32,500 nucleotides of DNA, taken from an uncultured bacterium (GTDB lineage Bacteria > Planctomycetota > UBA1135 > GCA-002686595). This document shows, piece after piece, positions 16,180 to 23,411 of this stretch (within the stretch, counting starts at the first letter, position 1; every line of letters starts with the position of its first letter). Location of the stretch: the NCBI GenBank assembly GCA_938030175.1, contig CALHGQ010000581.1, positions 1 to 32,500 of the forward strand. Direction: 5' to 3'. The position numbers and the translations under genes were made by a program. The notes below the pieces were generated by a model. That model was given only the letters and a program-made list of their open reading frames with translations, was not told where the DNA came from and searched no databases.

Positions 16180-17973
16180 ATGACTATGAACCTACGATTC
16201 GATCAGCGGTTTCTCGCCGCATGGATGCTCACGTTGGGCAGTGCGAGTGCAAGCGCCCAGCTACCCCATTCCGCCGTTCAGCTGTTGGAGCCAGAGATGA
16301 ACTCCATCCTGCTCACGAGCAGCACCGGCTTCGGGGACGAAATGACGGCAACGCAGGACTTCGTTTGCGTCCGTGACGTCGTTCCTACCGCCACGTCGTT
16401 CACCCGCGGGATCACGATCTTCGAGCGTGGCGCCGGCGGCGAGTGGGAGCGTTCTCAGTCCTTTAGCAACGTCGACTTCCAGGTACCGGTCGACGGGCCG
16501 TTGACGTCTGAAGGCAACCTGATCATCGGGGGGACATCGATCCATGACCCCAAGGTGCTTCAGAGAGATGCGAACGGCTGGTCGGTCGTAGGTTCTGTTC
16601 CGAACACGCTCGCTGTTGCTGGAACGAGCGGGCTCCGCAAGCTCTTGCTGCACGGTGACTGGCTCGTGGCCCAGTCGCGGGGCGTGCGCAATCCTCAAGG
16701 GCAGTGGGACCAAGCGCTCATGATGTACCACCGCAATGCGGCGGGGGACTTCGAACACGTAGACACGATCTTTGGCCGCGAGAACGGCGTGCCCTACGGC
16801 GGCGGCGGGGAGTACAGCCGCCGCTTCGGCTGGTCCTTCGCCTTCGACGGTGACAGGCTCCTCGTGGCTAGCGCGATCTCCGGGCACGATGGCACTGGCC
16901 TCGGCGGCGGCGCTGTGTTCATCTTCGAAGAGCAGGCCACGGGCTGGGAGAGGACCGGGATCATTCAGAACCCCACCGGTCCCACCGCGCCCCTTGGGGA
17001 GCAGTTCGGCCTTTCAATGTTGGTCGAAGGGAATCGGCTCTTCATCGGCGCTCCCTTCGCCGGTCCGACGTCGCAGTATCGCACCGGGCGAGTCGATGTC
17101 TTCGACAGAGAAGGAACAGAGTGGCGGTTTAGCAAGTCGATCCTTCCCTCCGTCCCCTGGGGCGGAACGTTGGACCAAGGGATCTTTGGGTTCAGCCTGG
17201 CGTACGCCGAAGATACGCTCTTTGTCGGCTCGCAGGTGGGGCAGCTCCCTAGCGCGAACGGCGATCAGCACTCATTCGGCACGACCTACGCCTTCCGTGA
17301 GTGTGGAGGTCGCTGGCACGGTGCTCCCTTTGTGACCGCCCAGCAGGGCTGGGGCCAATCGGCCTACGGGCACTTCCTCGCCGCAGCAGGCGGCAAAGTG
17401 CTGACGTCGGCTCACCAGCGCGACATGGTCGTAGCGGGTCAGCTCGTCTTCAGCGTCGGGGCCGTGGTTTCCGCGGACATCGCTCTCCTGGAGGATCCGT
17501 GCGACTGGACCTACGGGCGATCCTTTTGCGGCGGCGAAACGCAGTGCCCCTGCGGACCTGGTTCGGTAGCCGACGAGGGATGCCCCAACTCCAGCGGCAC
17601 CGGCGCCAAGTTTCAGATGACGGGCTACTGGGTCGAATCCACGGTCCAGCGGGCGGAGGTGACGGGCCTGCCCCCGAACACGATCTGCGCGCTCTTCTAC
17701 GGAGACCGCCTCTTCAACCCTCCGCCTCCAGCTGCGACGGCGGGGGCAGGCTTGCTGTGCCTCCAGGCACCGGCGCTCCTGGCGATCAGCCAAGCAAACG
17801 GGTCGGGCGCGGCGTACTTTACTGACGAAGAGCTTCCCCATCCCCCGCCGGTCTTCGGCGATCCGGGACTCCGCCCGCTGCAGGTCCTCTACCGAGACAG
17901 AGGCCAGTCGGCGTGCCCGTTGGGAAGGATCAACACGTCGAACGCGCTGATGGTTCCGCTCGACGACTACTAG
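16180..17973 (+). CDS. Secreted FG-GAP/integrin-like beta-propeller protein with C-terminal module
   Basis: This is a 597-residue exoprotein with a signal peptide ending ASASAQ. Residues about 35-430 hold repeats of the FG-GAP-like propeller type: RRFGWSFAFDGDRLLVAS, EQFGLSMLVEGNRLFIGAPF and FGFSLAYAEDTLFVGS, each followed by a GGAVFIFE, GRVDVFDRE or TTYAFRE strand about 20-30 residues later. This alternation of 'FG..(L/V).. G..L.(V/I)G' and '(A/V)(Y/F).F' is typical of the family. A Cys-rich linker (FCGGETQCPCGPGS) leads into the C-terminal module of 130 residues (CPNSSGTGA to the end), a divergent copy with LQVLYRD in place of FQxWYRD. It is 4 bp downstream of the DUF5060 hydrolase and so probably coexpressed. 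It may bind the same polymer or the cell surface. Confidence 0.85.
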   Translation: MTMNLRFDQRFLAAWMLTLGSASASAQLPHSAVQLLEPEMNSILLTSSTGFGDEMTATQDFVCVRDVVPTATSFTRGITIFERGAGGEWERSQSFSNVDFQVPVDGPLTSEGNLIIGGTSIHDPKVLQRDANGWSVVGSVPNTLAVAGTSGLRKLLLHGDWLVAQSRGVRNPQGQWDQALMMYHRNAAGDFEHVDTIFGRENGVPYGGGGEYSRRFGWSFAFDGDRLLVASAISGHDGTGLGGGAVFIFEEQATGWERTGIIQNPTGPTAPLGEQFGLSMLVEGNRLFIGAPFAGPTSQYRTGRVDVFDREGTEWRFSKSILPSVPWGGTLDQGIFGFSLAYAEDTLFVGSQVGQLPSANGDQHSFGTTYAFRECGGRWHGAPFVTAQQGWGQSAYGHFLAAAGGKVLTSAHQRDMVVAGQLVFSVGAVVSADIALLEDPCDWTYGRSFCGGETQCPCGPGSVADEGCPNSSGTGAKFQMTGYWVESTVQRAEVTGLPPNTICALFYGDRLFNPPPPAATAGAGLLCLQAPALLAISQANGSGAAYFTDEELPHPPPVFGDPGLRPLQVLYRDRGQSACPLGRINTSNALMVPLDDY

Positions 17974-17975
17974 CC

Positions 17976-18003
17976 GCCCCTGGGCCGCCTTCCCCAGCAG
18001 GGC
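17976..18003 (+). terminator. Candidate terminator hairpin after the DUF5060/propeller operon
   Basis: Just 3 bp after the stop, GCCC-CTGGG pairs with CCCAG-(CA)-GGGC, a 9-bp stem with a two-base bulge and an 8-nt loop, followed by GTTT. The T-run is short, so this is tentative. Confidence 0.35.
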
Positions 18004-18184
18004 GTTTCAGCCGAGCGTTTCTGTCGCCGTCTGCCCTAGCGCCGGCGGGGCCAGCGGGCTCTGAACCAGCACGGTGGGGGAGAGCGGCGCGACGGGGGCC
18101 ATGGTGCGCCATGGCTGAGGAGACCCCCGGGGCGGCTAGGAATCAGGGTTACGGGGAGCCAGGGAGGGGGCCACACTGTTCGGC

Positions 18185-19384
18185 ATGCTTCGAACTCCCG
18201 CGATGCTCCTCCTTTCGCTCCTTGCCGTCCCGACTTCGTTCGCTCAGGCAACCTGGATCGTCGACAGCGATCCCCTCGCAGGCCCCGACTTCGATCAGAT
18301 CCAGGCGGCGATCGACGCAGCGGCTGCTGGCGACACGATTCTGGTGGGGCCGGGTACCTATCATCGCTTCGATCTCACCAAGGGGCTTTCGATCGTCGGC
18401 AGCGTTGCGGTCAATGCCGGGGGGACCCTTTCTCCCACGACCGTCATCCTTGGCTTTCCTACGGGTCTCGGTGCAGGCTTCGTTTCGACCGTTGCGACGG
18501 ATGAAGTGGCGGCGCTCGCGGATCTCGACTTCGACACGTGGTGTTTTGCTAGGCAGAACCAAGGCGTCGTTCTCTTCGATCGCTGTTTCGGTCCCGTGGA
18601 GTTCCGCGGGAACGCAGATAGCAGAGCGCGCGCTGGGTGGGCAGCGATCAGGATCGCGGATGGGACGAGTTGGGCTGAGGTCGCCGAGCCGACGCTCGGC
18701 GTTCGTGTTGATCAGCAGTCCGTGCCTGCATCGAATCCAACGGTCCTCGTTTCTAATCCAAAGCTCTTTGGCTTCGACGCATGGGGAAGCGCGACTTGCT
18801 TCAGCTCGCAGTTCTACGACAGCACCCCGGGGCTCAGCGCAGACTGGGCTGATCTCATCGTGACCGGGCTGCCCGTGGACTTCCTCATTGGCGGCGACCG
18901 CGCGTACAACTCGTGCATTCCGCTCCCGGGTTCGCCTGGCCTCGTTTTGGAGGAGGGCTCCTTGAGGCTGAGCGGAGTGACCGTTCAGGCCCAAGATCCA
19001 TCGGTCGCGGATCTTGGGCTTGGCCTGACGGTTGACCTATCGGAACCCCCGACCCCAGATCCCTCGCTCCGACTCATCGGTGAACCGACCGCGGGGGCCA
19101 GTGTGACCCTTGTCGTAGACGGCGCAGCGGGCGATGAAGCTCGCTTGGAGCTCGGCGAGGGACCCACGGTTCTCTTCACCGGAGCATCTGCGGTGCCGCG
19201 TCTGGTGACACCGGGACGCGTATTCCCGATGGGCGTTGTGCCGGCGAGCGGCTCGGCATCCGTGACGCTGACGATTCCGACCGGTGCCCGCCCCGGGACG
19301 ATCTACTGGTTTCAGGCGTGGACCACCGCTCCGTCGGGAGTTGGCCGCAGGACGAACTCGCTGCCGCTGCTGATCCGCCCATGA
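18185..19384 (+). CDS. Secreted right-handed beta-helix-like protein with alternative C-terminal module
   Basis: This is a 399-residue exoprotein. A signal peptide is clear (LLLSLLAVPTSFAQ-A). The mature N-terminus has the classic opening of pectate-lyase-like beta-helix proteins in surface proteins: WIVDSDPLAGPDFDQIQAAI, then AAAAGDTILVGPGTYHRFDL and GLSIVGS. Few later helix rungs are evident; the middle (about 110-290) has only loosely repeating strands, so a complete beta-helix is uncertain and no catalytic motif is seen. The last 100 or so residues (from EPTAGASVTLVVDGAAGDEA, through IYWFQAWTTAPSG to RRTNSLPLLIRP) form a second kind of terminal module. It differs from the FQxWYRD one but shares the FQAW-like core and the TN-hydrophobic ending. 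It stands as a single gene 211 bp after the propeller gene. Confidence 0.8.
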   Translation: MLRTPAMLLLSLLAVPTSFAQATWIVDSDPLAGPDFDQIQAAIDAAAAGDTILVGPGTYHRFDLTKGLSIVGSVAVNAGGTLSPTTVILGFPTGLGAGFVSTVATDEVAALADLDFDTWCFARQNQGVVLFDRCFGPVEFRGNADSRARAGWAAIRIADGTSWAEVAEPTLGVRVDQQSVPASNPTVLVSNPKLFGFDAWGSATCFSSQFYDSTPGLSADWADLIVTGLPVDFLIGGDRAYNSCIPLPGSPGLVLEEGSLRLSGVTVQAQDPSVADLGLGLTVDLSEPPTPDPSLRLIGEPTAGASVTLVVDGAAGDEARLELGEGPTVLFTGASAVPRLVTPGRVFPMGVVPASGSASVTLTIPTGARPGTIYWFQAWTTAPSGVGRRTNSLPLLIRP

Positions 19385-19614
19385 CCCTGGGCGGCTGCTG
19401 CTTGCTCCGCAGAATTCCCATGGCAAGTTCCGCCCCTCGTGCCGAGCCTTGGAAAGTGGGTGATCCGACCGTCCCAATGGATGCCGAGAGGACTCCTCCG
19501 CCCTGGAGCCAAGCGATCGCCGGGTGGACCGGGGCCGAGAGTTCGCTCCGCTAGCGTGTCAAGAATCGGTATGGCTCGACTACATTCCCGGTGTCGCACG
19601 TATCCTGAAAGACC

Positions 19615-20556
19615 ATGTTCCGCGCTACCCATCTCTTCCTCCTGGCCGCCGCCGGTCTCTTGCCCAGCGAACCCGCTCCTGGGATCCAGATGGATGCGCC
19701 CGAGCGAGAGTCGATGGACCGGGCCTTCGCCCATGCGCTGAGCCTCGCGCGCAGCAAAGCCGACGGGCTCGACTTCAGCGTCGACCACTCCTCCTGGGAA
19801 GACCCGTGGGTGGTCCAGTCCGATCACTACGAACTTCGCACGACAGCGTCCCGCGCCTACGGCGTACGGATGGTCAACACGCTTGAGGGCATGCTCCCGA
19901 TCTACCAGGAGCTCTTCGACACGGACAAGCTGCCGCAAAGGCGAGTCCCGGTGCTCATCCACCCGACGCAAGAGGCTTACAGCCAGTACGGCGACGATCA
20001 CAGCGACGAGCGATCCTCCATCTGGGGAGGCTACTTTGATCCGAACAACCCCGGCGGCGCGATCGCTACGGTCTTCGACAAGAGCGATTCATTGCAGCGG
20101 ATGTACCTGGTGCGTTCGAGCTGCCAGGAGTTCATTCACTCTGCTTTCGGGAGCCAGAATCTGCCGGTCTCGCTGACCCAGGGGCTGGGTGCCTACGCCG
20201 AAACGTTCTGGGTCTGGGACTTCCTGCTCAGCCGCTTCGAACAGCTCCGCGACGCGGGCCAATTGATCCCCCTGGGCGAGCTACTCACCGCGAACCGTGA
20301 CGCGTACGTCGATCGTGTGGAGCTCTTCAACGTACAGCTCGCCGTGACCATCACCTACCTTCGCATGTTCCGGGAAGACACTCGTTCGGAATTGAACGGT
20401 CTCAAGCTCGTGGAAGCAGGCAGCTTCGACAAGTACGTGCGGAAGGCCGTGCGGGGCGAAAAGCTCCAGGGCGATCCGGTGCACGCTTTGTTGACCGAAG
20501 AGACAGACGCCCTCGACGCCGAGATCCGCGCGTTCCGTGGATGGCGCGGGAACTGA
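19615..20556 (+). CDS. DUF1570-like secreted metallopeptidase homologue, zinc site degenerate
   Basis: This is a 313-residue exported protein with signal sequence FLLAAAGLLPSEPAPG. The body resembles the DUF1570/gluzincin-like family: a WVVQSDHYELRTTASRAYG strand-helix start, a long MVNTLEGMLPIYQELF helix, VPVLIHPTQEAYSQYG, and a GGYFDP turn. In that family these are followed by HExxH and an EGLAEY motif. Here the HExxH position reads QEFIH (171-175) and the later Glu position reads TQGLGAYAE (Q189). So the first zinc His and the third ligand are both replaced by Gln, while the central Glu and second His remain. It is therefore probably a non-catalytic pseudo-peptidase or a binder. The C-terminal 100 residues are helical (about 195-300). 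Upstream is a 230-bp intergenic region; no operon is evident. Confidence 0.75.
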   Translation: MFRATHLFLLAAAGLLPSEPAPGIQMDAPERESMDRAFAHALSLARSKADGLDFSVDHSSWEDPWVVQSDHYELRTTASRAYGVRMVNTLEGMLPIYQELFDTDKLPQRRVPVLIHPTQEAYSQYGDDHSDERSSIWGGYFDPNNPGGAIATVFDKSDSLQRMYLVRSSCQEFIHSAFGSQNLPVSLTQGLGAYAETFWVWDFLLSRFEQLRDAGQLIPLGELLTANRDAYVDRVELFNVQLAVTITYLRMFREDTRSELNGLKLVEAGSFDKYVRKAVRGEKLQGDPVHALLTEETDALDAEIRAFRGWRGN

Positions 20557-20675
20557 GCTCTGGCGCTGGCTTCTCTACGCCCGAGCCGCTGACCTGTCGG
20601 CTTCTGCGATCCAAGCTTCGGCTAACGGGTCGTACCTTTCTAGCTCAGGATGGCCGAGTAGGTCGCGTCGACGAA

Positions 20676-20690
20676 GCGGGGATCCCCCGC
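20676..20690. terminator. Perfect hairpin between convergent genes
   Basis: GCGGGG-ATC-CCCCGC is a perfect 6-bp GC stem with a 3-nt loop. It lies in the 261-bp gap between the convergent ends at 20556 and 20818. No T-tract follows on either strand. The rest of this gap shows no credible gene. Confidence 0.35.
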
Positions 20691-20817
20691 GATGCAGCCC
20701 GGCTCGGTAGCGCTTCCGTCCTCAAAGAGGTGCTCGGGAGCGTCCGACCTCATCGACGGACCCGCGCGCCCAAGAGACTGTGGCCAGGTTCCGCCGCCAT
20801 CGGGCCCTAAGCGTTCC

Positions 20818-23223
20818 TTAGTCGAACTCTGCGAACCACACTTCGGCTCGCGGGTCTTCGCCGCCGAGCTCGAGGTAGTTCAACAGGTCGTTCCGAACTT
20901 GCCTGCCGTCAGCGAGGTAGTTACGCCCTAGGTCGGCCAGGGTGAACCAGGCCGGCGCGCACGTTGGGTCGAGGTTCACGGCGCGGCGCAGGGCATCGGA
21001 CGCGTCGTCGAACTGCTCGAGCTGGAACAACGCTAGGCCGCGGAAGAGGTGTCCGTCGGCCGAGCGCGGATCGTCGTCGAGCGCGGCGTCGGCAAGCTCG
21101 AGCGCAGCTTGCGCCTCACCCGCCTCCAGCTTGATGCAAGCCAGGAGCGCCTGGGGCCGCGCATCCCGGAAGCCGCTCTCGACGGCACGGGTCAAAGCAC
21201 GTTCTGCCCCTTCGTAGTTGCCGATCTCGAAGTGCGCGACCCCGAGCAGCGCTCGAAGCTCGCCCGGGGCGTTGCCGCGCCTCACGATCGGTTGCAGGAA
21301 GTCGACGACGTCGCCGTACCGCTCCGCGTCGAAGTAGGCCGCCACCAGACCGTTCTGCGCTTCCTTCTGGTCTGAGTCGGAGCCCAAGACTTGGAGGTAC
21401 ATGGGTACGGCGTCATCCGCACGCCCCGCTGCCCGGTAGGCCCGCGCGAGGCCCAGCAGAACCGCCGGGTCCTCGGGTCGAATTCGCTTAGCGTTCTGGT
21501 AGCTGTCGATGGCCGTATCGAAGGTGCCAGCGCTGACCATGAGGTCGCCCAACCCTACGTGGCCACGCCAGCAATCTCGGTCGGATTCGACGGACCGACG
21601 GAAAGCCGCTTGGGCTTCGTCGACCTCACCCTTCGCGGCGAGCAGCGCGCCCTGGCCCGCGAGGGCGTCGCCGTAGCTCGAGTCGATGCCGAGCGCGGTT
21701 TCAAAGTGTCCTGCGGCAGCTTCGGTCGCCCCGCGGTCGAGCTCGACCCAGCCCAGGGCGGCGTGGGCTTCCGCGTAAGCCGGATCGCGAAAGATCGCCT
21801 CGCGCAGATCCGTGGCGGCGGAATCGGCGTTTCCGCGAGCCGAGTAGAGGGCGCCGCGCAGCAAGAACGCTTCCGCGTCGACCTGGGGGAGGCCCATGAC
21901 GGTGTCGACGAGCGCGCGAGCGCCTGGCAGCTTGCCGCTGGCAATCTTCGTGCGCGCGCTATCGAGAATGGAAAGGTAGCTCTTCTCCGCTTCGTTGAGG
22001 CTGGACATGCCGCGCGGCCGAAGGCGCGGCGAATCGGCGGAGGCCTGGCCACTACCAGCGCTTCCCGAACCCACCGGCGGAGGCGTCCCACCCGGACCAG
22101 CGGAGCCGCCACTGTCTTTCATGGCAAAGAGGATCGCACCCACGAGCGCAGCCGCTCCGACGGCAGCGGCCGGGATCAGCCACTTGGGCCGCTCCTTGGG
22201 CTGCGGCGGCCGCGGGGTGCGCGCCCGCCGCGTCGAGCGGGGCGTGGGCGTTCGCTTGGCGTCCGGGTCGAGCTCGCGCTCCTCGACGCTCTCCTCGAGG
22301 AGGTCTTGCGACATGGCGGCAGCCGACTGGTACCGGTCGCCGCGGTCGACTTCGAGGGCGCGCTCCACGAACTGATCGGCCCAATCGGGGATCCCCTCGA
22401 GTCCGGGATACTCCCGGAGCGAGGGGGCGTCCTGGGTGGCTTGGGCGTACAGCAGCTCCGTCAGGTTCTTGCCTGTGAACGGGCGCTGGCCCGCGAGCAG
22501 CTCGAAGAAGATGACGCCGAGCGCATAGAGATCCGTCCGCGTGTCCGCTTCCTCGCCGCTTGCCTGCTCGGGGGCCATGTAGAACGGCGTGCCGATCAGT
22601 CGTCCCGGCACGGTCGAGAGGCTCGAGCCCATCGTCGTGTCGATGAGCTTGCTCAGCCCGAAGTCCAAGACGGTGACCCGCGGCCCTCCCGAGGTCTCAG
22701 TGAGCATGATGTTCTCAGGCTTCACGTCCCGGTGAATGATGCCGAGGTCATGGGCGGCGCCGATCGCGTCGAGGGCCTGAAGGATCACCTCCTGGGCTTC
22801 CTCCAGGTCCATGGGCCCGTCCTCTTCCAGCACCTTGCGAAGGTCCCGGCCTTCGATGAACTCCATCGCGAGGAAAGCATCGCCAGCTTCCGTCACATCG
22901 AAGTCGAACATTTCAATGGCGTTCGGATGGCTGAGCTTGCCCGCAGCCACTCCCTCGCGTCGGAAACGCTGGATGCCCTCGGGCCCCAGGAGCACCTCGG
23001 GGTGCAGCACCTTGAGCGCCACCTTCTTCTCGAGCCCGAGGTGCTCGGCGAGGTAGATGCGCCCCATGCTCCCCTCTCCGACGAGCTCCTTGACCCGGTA
23101 CTTTCGGGCGACAACCTGCCCCACGAGATCAGCCTTGCCGTCGCCGAGGGTCATTCCGCAAGAAGGACAAAAGCGTGCGCCGTCCTCAACGGTGGCGTCG
23201 CAGCGGGGGCAGTTGGTGGGCAT
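20818..23223 (-). CDS. Transmembrane Ser/Thr protein kinase with zinc ribbon and TPR tail
   Basis: The protein is 801 residues from the ATG at 23223; the frame is open 36 bp further upstream only through a GTG, and MPTNCPRC is the natural start. A zinc ribbon comes first (C5-x2-C8, C19-x2-C22). The PknB-type kinase domain spans about 40-310: G49-E-G-S-M-G54 glycine loop, K71 in VALK, catalytic H164-R-D166 with VKPEN, D187-F-G, and A217-P-E219. All catalytic residues are intact. A basic Pro/Arg/Thr-rich linker (about 320-346) leads to one membrane helix (about 348-368), then a Gly/Ser/Pro linker. The rest, to about 790, is TPR-like repeats (for example LRGALYSARGN, AHAALGWVELDRGATEAA and LGLARAYRAAGRADDA). 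The kinase is cytoplasmic and the TPR domain outside the membrane, probably a protein-binding sensor. It is divergent from the next gene, with 188 bp between starts. Confidence 0.93.
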   Translation of the reverse strand: MPTNCPRCDATVEDGARFCPSCGMTLGDGKADLVGQVVARKYRVKELVGEGSMGRIYLAEHLGLEKKVALKVLHPEVLLGPEGIQRFRREGVAAGKLSHPNAIEMFDFDVTEAGDAFLAMEFIEGRDLRKVLEEDGPMDLEEAQEVILQALDAIGAAHDLGIIHRDVKPENIMLTETSGGPRVTVLDFGLSKLIDTTMGSSLSTVPGRLIGTPFYMAPEQASGEEADTRTDLYALGVIFFELLAGQRPFTGKNLTELLYAQATQDAPSLREYPGLEGIPDWADQFVERALEVDRGDRYQSAAAMSQDLLEESVEERELDPDAKRTPTPRSTRRARTPRPPQPKERPKWLIPAAAVGAAALVGAILFAMKDSGGSAGPGGTPPPVGSGSAGSGQASADSPRLRPRGMSSLNEAEKSYLSILDSARTKIASGKLPGARALVDTVMGLPQVDAEAFLLRGALYSARGNADSAATDLREAIFRDPAYAEAHAALGWVELDRGATEAAAGHFETALGIDSSYGDALAGQGALLAAKGEVDEAQAAFRRSVESDRDCWRGHVGLGDLMVSAGTFDTAIDSYQNAKRIRPEDPAVLLGLARAYRAAGRADDAVPMYLQVLGSDSDQKEAQNGLVAAYFDAERYGDVVDFLQPIVRRGNAPGELRALLGVAHFEIGNYEGAERALTRAVESGFRDARPQALLACIKLEAGEAQAALELADAALDDDPRSADGHLFRGLALFQLEQFDDASDALRRAVNLDPTCAPAWFTLADLGRNYLADGRQVRNDLLNYLELGGEDPRAEVWFAEFD

Positions 23224-23411
23224 CGGTGAGATTCTAGTCGCTGACCCGCGCCACGGCACGTGCTTCCACGCTGGTTCAGGCTCCTAGGGGCTCGTCTGCC
23301 TGTTGTTCGGACACAGTCGCCAAGATTTTCACTCATCCTGGGTTGGCTTCGGTTTCGAACGGGAGCCTAACTTCGCAGTAACCAGAGCGGGACCGCCGAG
23401 TAGCCCAGACC
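23224..23411. promoter_or_regulatory. Divergent intergenic region (kinase / membrane-anchored protein)
   Basis: These 188 bp separate two divergent starts and should hold both promoters. No clear promoter elements or strong inverted repeats were recognised. Confidence 0.3.

Noticed and set aside
19381-19554. 57-codon frame starting in an ATGA overlap with the end of the beta-helix gene
   Set aside because: Pro/Trp/Arg-rich with no ribosome binding site, signal peptide or recognisable pattern; probably chance, although the overlap is of a type seen in translational coupling.
19570-19600. TACATT/TACACA/TACCGT hexamers upstream of the starts at 19615, 30442 and 27828 as a shared -10 element
   Set aside because: Only three loosely similar hexamers and no consistent -35 at the right spacing; too weak to annotate as promoters.
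20541-20931. Short plus-strand frames in the convergent gap after the DUF1570-like gene
   Set aside because: No start signal, Arg/Ser-rich composition, and partly antisense to the end of the kinase gene.
21391-23229. 612-codon plus-strand frame
   Set aside because: Antisense shadow of the kinase/TPR gene, a product of high GC and third-position bias; its composition is Arg/Gly/Leu-rich and has no recognisable fold.
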